Shown here piece by piece: positions 39,605 through 48,588 of a stretch of 54,739 nucleotides of DNA. Source of the DNA: UBA288 sp050178135 (GTDB lineage: Archaea > Halobacteriota > Methanomicrobia > Methanomicrobiales > Methanospirillaceae). Numbering within the stretch: position 1 is the stretch's first letter; each line of letters starts with the position of its first letter. Both the position numbers and the translations under genes were made by a program. Under the pieces are notes generated by a model. The model was not told the origin of the DNA and made no database searches. It was given only the letters and a program-made list of their open reading frames with translations. The DNA lies in the NCBI GenBank assembly GCA_050178135.1, contig JBFXGJ010000010.1, positions 1 through 54,739 of the forward strand. Reading direction: 5' to 3'.

Positions 39605-40881
39605 TGGAGGACCGGTTCAACGCCTATCTCCTCCGTTCAGACGACCCGGGCCGCGACTCGGGCCCGCTTGCCGGCAGGACGGTTGCGATCAAGGACAACA
39701 TCTCGACCGCCAGCCTGGAGACGACGTGCGGGTCCCGGATCCTGAAGGGATATGTTCCACCGTACGACGCCCACGTGGTGACCCTGTTGCGCGAGGCGGG
39801 CGCCGCCATCAACGGGAAGACCAACATGGACGAGTTCGGGATGGGGACCACGACCGAGAACTCGGGCTTCGGCCCGACCCTGAACCCGGTCGACCTGGGG
39901 CGCGTCCCCGGGGGGTCGTCGGGGGGTTCGGCCGCCGCCGTCGCTGCCGGCCTTGCCGAGCTCGCGCTCGGTACCGACACGGGCGGCTCGATCCGGTGCC
40001 CCGCTTCCTTCTGCGGGATCGTCGGCTTGAAACCGACATACGGGCGCGTATCCAGGTACGGTCTGATCGCCTACGCGAACTCTCTCGAGACGATTGGCCC
40101 AATGGCCCGGACGGTTACAGACGTCTCAGCCCTCTACCGGGTCATCTCCCGGCCCGATCCACGCGACACCACCATGCAGGGCCGGCCATACGAGCACGAC
40201 CCGGTGCCGAGCGTTCGCGGACTCAGGATCGGGGTCCCTGCCGAATTCTTCGGGGAGGGGGTCGATCCTCGCGTTGCGGCGACGGTCCAGCAGGCGATCG
40301 AGACGCTTGCCGGCTGTGGTTCGACGGTCGTCCCCGTCTCGATGCCCTCGATGAAGTTCGCGCTGGCGGCATACTACGTCACCTGCACATCCGAGGCGTC
40401 GTCGAACCTCGCCCGGTACGATGGTGTCCGGTATGGACCCGGCGGCGAGACACAGAAGTCCTGGCACGATGCCTTCACCGCCGTCCGCGCAGAGCATTTC
40501 GGCGAAGAGGTCCGTCGCCGGATCCTGCTCGGGACCTTCGCGCTCTCGGCCGGTTATTACGGGCGGTACTATGGAAAGGCCCAGACGGCTCGCGCGAACG
40601 TCGCCCATGACTTTGAGCGCCTCTTTGGCTCGGTCGATCTCCTTGCGGGGCCGACGATGCCCACGGTCGCGTTCCGGCTCGGCGAACTGGCCGATCCGCT
40701 GTCGATGTACCTCGCCGACATCCTGACGGTGCCCGCGAACCTCGCCGGCGTCCCGGCGATCTCGGTGCCGTGCGGAGAGGTGGACGGCCTTCCGGTCGGC
40801 CTCCAGCTGATGGGCCGCCCCTTCGATGATGAGACGGTGATCGACGCAGCTGCCGCCTTTGAAGCGGAGGTGACCGGATGA
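39604..40881 (+). CDS. gatA: Asp/Glu-tRNA amidotransferase subunit A
   Basis: The amidase subunit that releases ammonia from glutamine (or asparagine). From the ATG at 39604 it has 425 residues. The catalytic Lys30 (VAIKDNIS), Ser105 (GGSSGGS) and nucleophile Ser129 (GTDTGGSIR) have the spacing expected for the amidase-signature triad. A GTG at 39601 could add one residue; GAGGGTG upstream fits the ATG better. It is slightly shorter than bacterial GatA. Coupled to gatC and overlapping gatB by 4 bp. Confidence 0.96.
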   Translation: MEDRFNAYLLRSDDPGRDSGPLAGRTVAIKDNISTASLETTCGSRILKGYVPPYDAHVVTLLREAGAAINGKTNMDEFGMGTTTENSGFGPTLNPVDLGRVPGGSSGGSAAAVAAGLAELALGTDTGGSIRCPASFCGIVGLKPTYGRVSRYGLIAYANSLETIGPMARTVTDVSALYRVISRPDPRDTTMQGRPYEHDPVPSVRGLRIGVPAEFFGEGVDPRVAATVQQAIETLAGCGSTVVPVSMPSMKFALAAYYVTCTSEASSNLARYDGVRYGPGGETQKSWHDAFTAVRAEHFGEEVRRRILLGTFALSAGYYGRYYGKAQTARANVAHDFERLFGSVDLLAGPTMPTVAFRLGELADPLSMYLADILTVPANLAGVPAISVPCGEVDGLPVGLQLMGRPFDDETVIDAAAAFEAEVTG

Positions 40882-42281
40882 GCGACGGCCAGGTGATCAT
40901 CGGTCTCGAGATCCACTGCCAGCTCGATACGAGGACGAAGCTCTTCTGCGGCTGCTCCACGGACTACCGTGACGACGGGCCGAACACCCATGTCTGCCCC
41001 GTCTGCCTCGGGCTGCCGGGGACGATGCCGGCCGTGAACCGGCGGGCTGTCGAGTTCGCGTTGAGGGTCGCAAAGGCCTTCCACTGCGAGATCCCCGAGG
41101 AGTGCGAGTTCGCGAGAAAGAACTACTTCTATCCTGACCTCCCGAAGGGCTACCAGATCACCCAGTACGACCGGCCCCTTGCCCTCGGCGGCCACGTGGT
41201 AATCGAGGCAGAGGAGGGCGGTGAGAAGACGGTCAGGCTGACCCGGATCCACATGGAGGAGGACCCTGGACGGCTTGTCCACCGGGGAGGTGGGGCCCGC
41301 GCCCGGTACTCCCTTGTCGACTACAACCGCTCGGGAGTACCCCTGATCGAGATCGTAACCGAGCCAGACCTCCGGTCGCCGAAGGAGGCCAGGCGGCTCC
41401 TCGCGAAGCTGCGGGCGACCCTCGAGTACCTCGGCGTGTACGACTCCGACAAGGAGGGGTCGCTCCGGGTGGACGCGAACATCTCGATCTCCGGTCACGA
41501 CCGGGTCGAGATCAAGAATATCTCCTCCTACAGGGGAGTTGAGAAGGCGCTCACCTTCGAGATCACTCGCCAGCGATCGCTGATACGGCGCGGCGCCACG
41601 GTCGAACGCGAGACCCGTCACTTTGTCGAAGCGCGGGGGACCACGACGGCCTCCCGTTCGAAGGTGGAGGAGCACGATTATCGGTACTTCCCCGAACCGG
41701 ATCTCCCTCCGCTCCGGGTCGCTTCCTGGGTGGACGGGATCACCCTGCCGGAGCTCCCCGACGCTCGGCGCGAACGGTTCATGGAACAGTACGGCCTCTC
41801 GGTCAACCACGCCCGGACCCTCACCGGCGACCCCCACCTCGCAGAGTTCTACGAGGGGGTGACTGGCGACGACCCGGCGCTTGCGGCCACCTGGGTTGCC
41901 GACACTCTTCTGGGTGAGTTGAACTACCGGAATCTGTCGATCACAACGGTCGATGCGGCCCGGTTCCGCTCCCTGCTCGCGCTCAGGAAGGCGGGTACGA
42001 TCACCGACCGCTCCGGGGTCGACGTCCTCCGGGCGGTGCTCGACACCCCCGAGGACCCGGTCTCCATCGTCGAGCGGCTCGGGCTCGCCGTGACCGGGGA
42101 GGACATTGTCGCGTCCGCGATCGCCGAGGTGCTCGCCGAGCAGCCCCAGGCAGTCGCCGACTACCGGGCCGGGAAGGGGAACGCTCTCAACTACCTGGCC
42201 GGCCAGGTGATGAAGAAGACCCGCGGGCGCGCGGACCCACGGGACGTGGGCCGACGCCTCGCCGAGGCCCTGGGGGGGTGA
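40878..42281 (+). CDS. gatB: Asp/Glu-tRNA amidotransferase subunit B
   Basis: The kinase/transamidase subunit that activates tRNA-bound Asp (or Glu) with ATP. The 467-residue protein starts VIIGLEIHCQLDT and has the Cys-rich element CGC ... CPVCLG. The tRNA-contacting phrases ISQYDRP-like (ITQYDRPL) and RIHMEEDPG are present, and a C-terminal YqeY-type tail ends NALNYLAGQVMKKTRGRADP. In archaea GatCAB normally serves Asn-tRNA while Glu-tRNA is amidated by GatDE; gatDE is not in the window. Overlaps gatA by 4 bp. Confidence 0.97.
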   Translation: MSDGQVIIGLEIHCQLDTRTKLFCGCSTDYRDDGPNTHVCPVCLGLPGTMPAVNRRAVEFALRVAKAFHCEIPEECEFARKNYFYPDLPKGYQITQYDRPLALGGHVVIEAEEGGEKTVRLTRIHMEEDPGRLVHRGGGARARYSLVDYNRSGVPLIEIVTEPDLRSPKEARRLLAKLRATLEYLGVYDSDKEGSLRVDANISISGHDRVEIKNISSYRGVEKALTFEITRQRSLIRRGATVERETRHFVEARGTTTASRSKVEEHDYRYFPEPDLPPLRVASWVDGITLPELPDARRERFMEQYGLSVNHARTLTGDPHLAEFYEGVTGDDPALAATWVADTLLGELNYRNLSITTVDAARFRSLLALRKAGTITDRSGVDVLRAVLDTPEDPVSIVERLGLAVTGEDIVASAIAEVLAEQPQAVADYRAGKGNALNYLAGQVMKKTRGRADPRDVGRRLAEALGG

Positions 42282-42288
42282 GCGACCG

Positions 42289-45105
42289 GTGCACCTGATC
42301 ATCACTGAGAAGAACATCGCGGCAGAGCGGATCGCGCGGATCCTCGCTGACCGGTCCTATGTCGAGACCCGAAAGGAGGGGGGCGTCAGCACCTACTCCT
42401 TCGACGGTACGACCGTGGTCGGGCTGCGCGGACACGTCGTCGAGATCGATTTCGAGCCGGGGTACACAAACTGGCGCTCCGAGCAGCACCGGCCCCGTTC
42501 CCTCATCGACGCCCGCACCATCAAGACGCCGACGGACAAGAAGATCGTGAACCTGGTCCAGAAACTCGCGCGCCGGGCGGAGCGGGTCACGATCGCGACG
42601 GACTTTGACACCGAGGGTGAGCTGATCGGCAAGGAGACGTACGACCTCGTCCGGGCAGTACGGAAGGACGTGCCTGTAACGCGGGCCCGGTTCTCGGCGA
42701 TAACACCGCAGGAGATCCGGAGTGCGTTCGGTGAACCAGCCGAACTCGACTTCGCGCTTGCGGCGGCAGGGGAGGCCCGCCAGGTGATCGACCTGATCTG
42801 GGGCGCTTCCCTCACCCGTTTCATCAGCCTCGCCGCCCGCAGGGGAGGCAGGAACATCCTCTCAGTCGGGCGCGTCCAGTCACCGACCCTTGCGATGATC
42901 GTGGACCGTGAGCGCGAGATCGAGGCCTTTCAGCCAGAGCCCTACTGGGTTCTGTCCGTCGATTCGGAGCGTGACGACGTCGACTTCTCGGCGCGGCACA
43001 CCACGACACGTTTCTCCGAACGCGAGGCGGCGATGTCGGCGCGCGACCGAACGGTGGCCCCGCTCGTCGTCACTGAGTCGCGGGAGGGCCAGAAACTCGA
43101 CCGTGCCCCGACCCCGTTCGACACGACGGGTTTCATCGTGGCCGCGGGCCGGGTCGGTTTCTCCGCCGCGAACGCGATGCGAATCGCCGAGGACCTGTAT
43201 ATGCACGGGTTCATCTCGTACCCCCGCACGGACAACACGATCTATCCCGCGTCGCTCGACCTGGACGGGACACTGAAGGCCCTCGAAAAGACCGAGTTCG
43301 GAAAGGATATCCAGTGGGTCCGCGCCAACCGGCGTCCGGTTCCGACCAGGGGAAAGAAGTCTTCGACCGACCACCCGCCGATCCACCCTGCCGGAGCGGC
43401 GACCCGCGCAGAACTCGGAGAGGAACGGTGGCGGCTCTACGAACTGGTGGTCCGCCGGTTTTTGGCAACCCTCTCCCCCGACGCCCGCTGGACCACGCGA
43501 AAGGTCCTCTTCGATGCTGGCGGTGAGCCCTATACTACGACCGGCTCCACCCTCGCGGAGGCCGGCTGGAGGACCGTCTACCCCTACTCGGACGCAGCGG
43601 AACACGAGCTGCCGCCGTTCTCCGTCGGCGAGCGTCTGCCCGTCAAAAACGTGCGGCTCGAGGAAAAGGAGACCCAGCCACCGCCTCGCTTCACCCAGTC
43701 GCGCCTGATCCAGGTGATGGAGGAGCTCGGACTCGGGACCAAGTCCACCCGTCACGAGGTGATCGGAAAACTGGTGAGCAGGAAGTATGTCGAGGGGAAC
43801 CCGCTCCGCCCGACCCTGGTGGGACGGGCCGTGATCGAGTCGCTCGAGGAGCATGCGGACCTGATCACGAAGCCCGATATGACGACCGCGATCGACCGGC
43901 ACATGCAGGAGATCAAGGAAAAGCGACGGAGCCGCGACGAAGTTATCGACGAGTCCCGTGTCATGCTCCACCGTGCATTCGACGACCTCGAGGCCCACGG
44001 CGATGAGATCGGTCGGGACATCATGGGCCGGACGGTCGAGGAGCAGATCCTCGGCCCGTGCCCGGTCTGCGGGTCCGATCTGCGCCTGCATCACATCCGG
44101 TCGAGCCAGTTCATCGGGTGTGTCAACTATCCGGAGTGCCGGTTCAATATCGGGCTGCCGGTCACAACCTGGGGTTTCGCCGTCCGCACCGACGACGTCT
44201 GTCCCGAGCATGGGCTCGCCCATGTCCGCCTGATTGCTAAGGGCTCGCGACCCTGGGAGATCGGCTGTCCGCTCTGCCACCACATCACCTCGAACCGCGA
44301 AACGATGGCCCTGATGCCGTCCATGACGCCGGCGCTGATCGAACGGCTGAATGGGCGGCATATCTATGCGGTCAACGAGGTTGCGGCATCGGAGCCTGAG
44401 ACGCTCGCCGAAACCGCCGGCGTGGACACGAAGACCGCCAGACGACTGAAAGATGAGGCGGAGCAAGTCCTCTCCCTCCTGCGCCTCCGCTCCGAGCTCC
44501 GCAAGTTCGTCCGATCCCATGTCCCTCCCCGGCGGGGTCGGAGCCATGCGAAGATCATGAAAGCCCTCTTCGCGAAGGGGATCGACACGGTCGAACACCT
44601 CGCCTCTGCCGATCCCGAACTCGTCCGGTCGACGGGAATCGGAGAGAAGGAGGCTGCCGCCCTTCTCGATGCGGCGAGGGGTCTCTTAAACGACCGTCGG
44701 CTTCGCGCGATGGGCATCCCGGCAATCAGCCTCAAGAAGTACTACGCTGCCGGTTTCATGAGCCCCGAGGACCTCCTTCGCCATCCAGCCCCGTTCCTCA
44801 CGCTCAAGACGGGTATCTCGCCCGACACGGTCCACCGGCACATGGAGCTGGTCTGCGAGGCCCTCGGGCGTCCGGCTCCCCGTCGGACAACGCGCGTGCA
44901 GCTCGAACGGGGACGGGCGGAGCTCCTTTCGATCCCGGGTGTCGGCGAATCCACCATTGAGAAGCTGTACAGCGGGGGGATCTTCGACGCCCGGAGTCTG
45001 ATCGAGGCCGATCCGCACACGGTGGCAGAAAATTCCGGCCTGCCGGTGCGCAGGATCATGGACTTCCAGGCCCAGGCCTCGACCCCAGACGAGGCGGCGG
45101 GATGA
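42289..45105 (+). CDS. topA: DNA topoisomerase I (type IA)
   Basis: Relaxes negative supercoils. The 938-residue archaeal type IA enzyme starts at GTG 42289, seven nt after gatB. The toprim acidic triad is visible as Glu7 and D105-F-D107-T-E109, and the active-site Tyr311 lies in ISYPRTDN with Arg313. Two C-terminal zinc-ribbon elements are seen, CPVCGSDL (from Cys591) with CVNYPEC, and CPEHG with CPLC. The last 300 residues contain helix-hairpin-helix units, including SIPGVGESTIEKLYSGG, which lengthen it relative to minimal TopA. Confidence 0.95.
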   Translation: MHLIITEKNIAAERIARILADRSYVETRKEGGVSTYSFDGTTVVGLRGHVVEIDFEPGYTNWRSEQHRPRSLIDARTIKTPTDKKIVNLVQKLARRAERVTIATDFDTEGELIGKETYDLVRAVRKDVPVTRARFSAITPQEIRSAFGEPAELDFALAAAGEARQVIDLIWGASLTRFISLAARRGGRNILSVGRVQSPTLAMIVDREREIEAFQPEPYWVLSVDSERDDVDFSARHTTTRFSEREAAMSARDRTVAPLVVTESREGQKLDRAPTPFDTTGFIVAAGRVGFSAANAMRIAEDLYMHGFISYPRTDNTIYPASLDLDGTLKALEKTEFGKDIQWVRANRRPVPTRGKKSSTDHPPIHPAGAATRAELGEERWRLYELVVRRFLATLSPDARWTTRKVLFDAGGEPYTTTGSTLAEAGWRTVYPYSDAAEHELPPFSVGERLPVKNVRLEEKETQPPPRFTQSRLIQVMEELGLGTKSTRHEVIGKLVSRKYVEGNPLRPTLVGRAVIESLEEHADLITKPDMTTAIDRHMQEIKEKRRSRDEVIDESRVMLHRAFDDLEAHGDEIGRDIMGRTVEEQILGPCPVCGSDLRLHHIRSSQFIGCVNYPECRFNIGLPVTTWGFAVRTDDVCPEHGLAHVRLIAKGSRPWEIGCPLCHHITSNRETMALMPSMTPALIERLNGRHIYAVNEVAASEPETLAETAGVDTKTARRLKDEAEQVLSLLRLRSELRKFVRSHVPPRRGRSHAKIMKALFAKGIDTVEHLASADPELVRSTGIGEKEAAALLDAARGLLNDRRLRAMGIPAISLKKYYAAGFMSPEDLLRHPAPFLTLKTGISPDTVHRHMELVCEALGRPAPRRTTRVQLERGRAELLSIPGVGESTIEKLYSGGIFDARSLIEADPHTVAENSGLPVRRIMDFQAQASTPDEAAG

Positions 45106-45111
45106 TCGAGG

Positions 45112-45118
45112 CTTAAAG
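45112..45118 (+). promoter_or_regulatory. TATA element for GGGP synthase gene
   Basis: CTTAAAG lies about 27 bp upstream of the ATG at 45141 in a 35-bp gap after topA. It suggests a separate, leaderless promoter within the long plus-strand block. Confidence 0.45.
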
Positions 45119-45140
45119 GTCCGACGTCGATTTAGTACAG

Positions 45141-45827
45141 ATGGCTCCCCGCTGGCAGGACTGGGTCCACGTGACGAAACTGGACCCCGATAAGACCCTG
45201 CCGCCCGACGCGATCGCCGAGATTGCGACGAGCGGCACCGATGCCCTGATGCTCTCGGGCACCCTGAACGTGACCCGCGAGAACCTCGCCGATCTCCAGC
45301 AGCAGGTCGCCGAGTACGGCCTCCCGCTGGTGGTCGAGCCTGCCGGGCCGGAAGGAGTCCTGGTGGAAGGGATCGACCTCCTCTTTATACCGAGCGTGAT
45401 GAACACCACCGATGTGCGATGGATCGTCGGCAAGCATCACGAGTGGGTCCAGCAGGAGAGGGTTGCCTGGGAGAAGGTCGTCCCCGAGGCCTATATCGTG
45501 CTCAATCCTGCATCGGCCGTCGGCCGGGTGACGCGGGCCGTCTGTTCGCTATCGCCAGAATCAGCCGCTGCGTACGCGTCGGTCGCGGACCACTACTTCT
45601 GCTTTCCAGTCGTGTACATCGAGTACAGCGGGACGTACGGCGACCCCGAGGTGGTCCGGGCAGTGCGCGACGCCATCGACCGGGCCGTTCTCTACTACGG
45701 AGGGGGGATCCGATCAGCCGCGCAGGCGGCGGAGATGGCCCGGTACGCCGACACCATCGTGGTCGGGAACGCCGTCTACGAAGCTGGTGCGAGCGTCCTG
45801 AAGGAGACCGTTCGCGCGGTCAGGTAG
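45141..45827 (+). CDS. Geranylgeranylglyceryl phosphate synthase
   Basis: Forms the first ether bond of archaeal membrane lipids by joining geranylgeranyl diphosphate to glycerol-1-phosphate. The 228-residue TIM-barrel protein starts with the family motif WVHVTKLDPDKT, contains FIPSVMNT, PEAYIVLNPASAVGRVT and YIEYSGTYG, and ends with the phosphate loop YYGGGIRSAAQA. It belongs to the group I type found in methanomicrobia. It sits 4 bp before trmJ, with no functional link. Confidence 0.95.
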   Translation: MAPRWQDWVHVTKLDPDKTLPPDAIAEIATSGTDALMLSGTLNVTRENLADLQQQVAEYGLPLVVEPAGPEGVLVEGIDLLFIPSVMNTTDVRWIVGKHHEWVQQERVAWEKVVPEAYIVLNPASAVGRVTRAVCSLSPESAAAYASVADHYFCFPVVYIEYSGTYGDPEVVRAVRDAIDRAVLYYGGGIRSAAQAAEMARYADTIVVGNAVYEAGASVLKETVRAVR

Positions 45828-45831
45828 ATCG

Positions 45832-46569
45832 ATGCCCGAGATCCAGGTGGTCCTTGTCAATCCCCTGTACGAGGGGAACGTGGGATCGGTGGCGCGCGTG
45901 ATGAAGAACTTCGGGCACACGCGCCTCGCCCTCGTCGACGCGTGCCCACTCCGGAACGAGGCGCGCGCGATGGCATCGCACGCCCAGGACGTGCTCGAGG
46001 AGGCTCGAAGCGTCACCCTTGACCAGGTGGTCGAGGAGTCGGCCCTCGTGGTTGCAACGACGGGTGAGCTCGCCATGTCGGTCTGTTCCCCAACCAGGAT
46101 GCCCTACTTCTCTCCCCGCGAGCTCCGCGGTATGGTCGCCGAGGTCGAGGGGACTGTCTCGATCCTCTTCGGGCGGGAGAACTGTGGGCTCTCGAACCAG
46201 GAACTCGCGCGCGCCGGGATCATCTGCACGATCCCGACGTCCCCCATCTACCCGATCCTGAACCTCTCGCACGCCGCAGGGATCGTCTGTTACGAGCTGG
46301 CCGGCCTCGAAAGGGGGACATACGCGCTGGCATCCCCGTTCGAGATGGAGAGCCTCTATGCGCACTTCGACCGGTTTCTCGACCAGGTCGATCATCCCCC
46401 CCACAAGCGGGATATCACCCTCCTCCTTGCCCGTCGCCTCCTCTCCCGGGCGATGCCCACCATCCGGGAGGCCTCGACGATCCACGGAATTCTCCGGCGG
46501 ACCGAGCAGCGCCTCTCGGGCGCGGTCCCTCGAAACGATGATGACGCCTGTCTGCAAAGAGGTACCTGA
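45832..46569 (+). CDS. trmJ: tRNA 2'-O-methyltransferase, SPOUT family (TrmJ-like)
   Basis: A 245-residue SPOUT methyltransferase. The N-terminal VLVNPLYEGNVGSVARVMKN, the central LFGRENCGLSNQEL and the late ILNLSHAAGI are the three SAM-binding/knot motifs. TrmJ proteins methylate the ribose of residue 32 of tRNAs. The C-terminal region (DITLLLARRLLSRAMPTIRE) is a helical extension as in TrmJ. Its last base is the first base of the dcd start codon. Confidence 0.92.
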   Translation: MPEIQVVLVNPLYEGNVGSVARVMKNFGHTRLALVDACPLRNEARAMASHAQDVLEEARSVTLDQVVEESALVVATTGELAMSVCSPTRMPYFSPRELRGMVAEVEGTVSILFGRENCGLSNQELARAGIICTIPTSPIYPILNLSHAAGIVCYELAGLERGTYALASPFEMESLYAHFDRFLDQVDHPPHKRDITLLLARRLLSRAMPTIREASTIHGILRRTEQRLSGAVPRNDDDACLQRGT

Positions 46570-47132
46570 TGATCCTCGTCGACTGGCAGATCATGGACCG
46601 GATCAGGCGGGGCCAGATCGTGATCGACCCGTTTGAGCCATCGCTCGTGCAACCGAACTCGCTCGATATCCGGCTTGGCGATCACTTCGTCTGGTACCGG
46701 CCGGGCGAGAGCGTGATCGACCCGTATGACCGGGACTCGGTCCTGTCTGACGTCGATGAGTGCCGCGCCAGGGAGTTCGTGCTCCACCCGGGGCAGTTCG
46801 TGCTCGCCGAGACCCACGAGCTGATCACCCTGCCCGACAACATCGTCGCCTCGATCGAGGGGAAGTCATCGATCGCCCGGCTCGGGGTCGAGCTCCACCA
46901 GACCGGGGGCTGGATCGATGCGGGCTTCTCGGGCTCGATCACGCTCGAGATGTGCAACGTCAACAGCCGGCCGGTCAAGATCTACGCGGGGATGCCGATC
47001 GGCCAGCTGGTCTTCTACACGACCGAGCGGGCAGAGCAGCCGTACAGCGCGAAGGGGGACGCGAAGTACCAGGGCCAGCGGCAGGCGACCCTCTCGCGAT
47101 ACCACGAGAACCGGCGCGTCGGGACCGACTGA
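46569..47132 (+). CDS. dcd: dCTP deaminase
   Basis: Deaminates dCTP to dUTP (some archaeal members also hydrolyse dUTP). The 187-residue protein begins MILVDWQIMDRI and contains QPNSLDIRLGDHF, IEGKSSIARLG, WIDAGFSGSITLEMCN with the catalytic Glu, and the C-terminal KYQGQRQ that closes over the nucleotide. It is translationally coupled to trmJ and is followed by an oligo-T terminator, ending the long plus-strand block. Confidence 0.95.
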   Translation: MILVDWQIMDRIRRGQIVIDPFEPSLVQPNSLDIRLGDHFVWYRPGESVIDPYDRDSVLSDVDECRAREFVLHPGQFVLAETHELITLPDNIVASIEGKSSIARLGVELHQTGGWIDAGFSGSITLEMCNVNSRPVKIYAGMPIGQLVFYTTERAEQPYSAKGDAKYQGQRQATLSRYHENRRVGTD

Positions 47133-47141
47133 AGAGAAACC

Positions 47142-47149
47142 TTTTTTTT
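47142..47149 (+). terminator. Oligo-T terminator after dcd
   Basis: Eight consecutive T residues lie 9 nt after the dcd stop codon, a strong archaeal termination signal. They separate the core block from the accessory region. Confidence 0.6.
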
Positions 47150-47170
47150 GCCCCTGCCCCTGGATGGGGC

Positions 47171-48352
47171 ATGGCTCCGGACCTTCGCCTCCACCTCGTT
47201 CTCGTCGTGCTCTCGCTCGCCGCGCTCCTCGCATCCGGCTGCACGGCACCCGGCATCCCGCCCACGGTCTCCACCTTCTCGCCCGAACGCGTGGCGTTCG
47301 ACGACTCGCTCCTCTCCCGTCTCGTGGTCCCGCCCGGGTTCGCGGTGAACGTCTTTGCCCGCGACCTCGGCGGCGTCCGCGTCATGGTCGTGGCCCCCGA
47401 CGGCACGATCTATGCCTCCGTCCCGTCCGCGGGCACGGTCATCCGCCTTCGCGACGTCGACGGCGACGGCTCCTCCGAGCCGGCCGAGCCCGTGCTCGCG
47501 GGCTATCCCCGGGTCCACGGGCTCGCGCTCGGGAACGGGACGCTGTACTTCGCGACGCCGACCGCGGTCTACGCGGCCCCGCTCTCTGCCGATGGCACCC
47601 TCGAGACGCCGCGGGTCGTCACGGACGCCCTTCCCTCGGGCGGCAACCACCAGGCCCCGGGGCTCGGCCTCGGCCCCGACGGCCGGCTCTACCTCACGAT
47701 CGGGTCGAGCTGCAACGTCTGCGACGAGGCGAGCCCCGAGCGGGCCGCGATGCTGGTGCTGGAGGACGGAGGGCGGCGGGTGTTCGCCCGGGGGCTCCGC
47801 AACAGCATGGGCTTCGACTGGCACCCGGGGACGGGGGCGCTCTACGGCGCGGACCAGGGCTCCGACCTCCGCGGCGACGACCTGCCCCCCGAGGAGGTGA
47901 ACCGCATCCGGGACGGCGGCCACTACGGCTGGCCATGGGTGTACGGCGCACGCGTGGTCGATCGGCTCACGCCCTCCGATCCGCCCGGCCGCACGAAGGA
48001 GGCGTTCGCGGCCACCACCGAGCCGGCCCTGCTCGAGCTCCCGCCCCACGCCTCGCCGATCCAGCTCCGGTTCTACAACGGGACGGCATTCCCCGAGGAC
48101 TACCGCGGGGACGCGTTCGTGACCCTGCACGGCTCCTGGAACCGGGACCCGCCGAATGGCTACGGTGTCGTCCGGCTCCGCTTCTCGGCGGCGGGCGAGC
48201 CCGAGGGGTACGAGGACTTTCTCACGGGCTTCCGCTTCGACGGGAACCGTGTCTTCGGCCGGCCCGCCGGCCTGGCCGTCCTGCCCGACGGCGCGCTCCT
48301 GGTCGGCGACGACTACAATGGCGTGGTCTACCGGGTCGCCTCGAGCGGCTAG
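47171..48352 (+). CDS. PQQ-dependent sugar dehydrogenase-like lipoprotein
   Basis: A 393-residue exported lipoprotein. The signal peptide ends in a lipobox ASGC with Cys24. A six-bladed-propeller domain of the glucose/sorbosone dehydrogenase group follows, with RDVDGDGSSEPAE, SGGNHQAPGLGLGPDGRLYL, GLRNSMGFDWHP, GGHYGWPWVYG and TLHGSWNRDPPNGYGVVRL. The enzyme would oxidise a sugar or similar aldose outside the cell with PQQ or heme as cofactor; methanogens are not known to make PQQ, so activity is uncertain. GGATGGGG precedes the ATG at 47171. Base composition is even more GC-rich than its neighbours, which fits acquisition by transfer. Confidence 0.85.
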   Translation: MAPDLRLHLVLVVLSLAALLASGCTAPGIPPTVSTFSPERVAFDDSLLSRLVVPPGFAVNVFARDLGGVRVMVVAPDGTIYASVPSAGTVIRLRDVDGDGSSEPAEPVLAGYPRVHGLALGNGTLYFATPTAVYAAPLSADGTLETPRVVTDALPSGGNHQAPGLGLGPDGRLYLTIGSSCNVCDEASPERAAMLVLEDGGRRVFARGLRNSMGFDWHPGTGALYGADQGSDLRGDDLPPEEVNRIRDGGHYGWPWVYGARVVDRLTPSDPPGRTKEAFAATTEPALLELPPHASPIQLRFYNGTAFPEDYRGDAFVTLHGSWNRDPPNGYGVVRLRFSAAGEPEGYEDFLTGFRFDGNRVFGRPAGLAVLPDGALLVGDDYNGVVYRVASSG

Positions 48353-48365
48353 AAATCTCCCCGCA

Positions 48366-48391
48366 GGACCCCCCGGGATGAGCGGGGGTCC
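48366..48391 (+). terminator. GC-rich hairpin after the lipoprotein gene
   Basis: GGACCCCC (48366-48373) pairs with GGGGGTCC (48384-48391) across a 10-nt loop, 13 nt after the stop codon. No T-run follows, so termination efficiency is uncertain. Confidence 0.45.
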
Positions 48392-48485
48392 CGCACCGGG
48401 GTCTCGTCGTCTGCTGGACCTGGACCTCGTCCAGGCGGGGCCGCTTCCTGCAACCGCCTCCCTGCTGTCTGGACCGGTCTGCGTA

Positions 48486-48588
48486 TGAGCCTGGGGGTCT
48501 GGCGGAGTCTGTCTCCATCGTCTCTGCATGGAACCACGATCCGTTTGGCACGGGGGGTGGGCCTAACTCATCCAGACCCCCAGACTCA
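48486..48588. repeat. 17-bp inverted repeat bracketing the 3' end of the primase-like gene
   Basis: TGAGCCTGGGGGTCTGG at 48486-48502 is the inverse complement of 48572-48588 with one mismatch. The spacer is 69 bp. The right arm contains the stop codon of the primase-helicase-like gene. Such a repeat could be an element end, a recombination site or a structured terminator. Confidence 0.6.

Noticed and set aside
40569..42317. 582-codon antisense frame over gatB
   Set aside because: A shadow of gatB created by high third-position GC; composition is unlike a protein and gatB is unequivocal.
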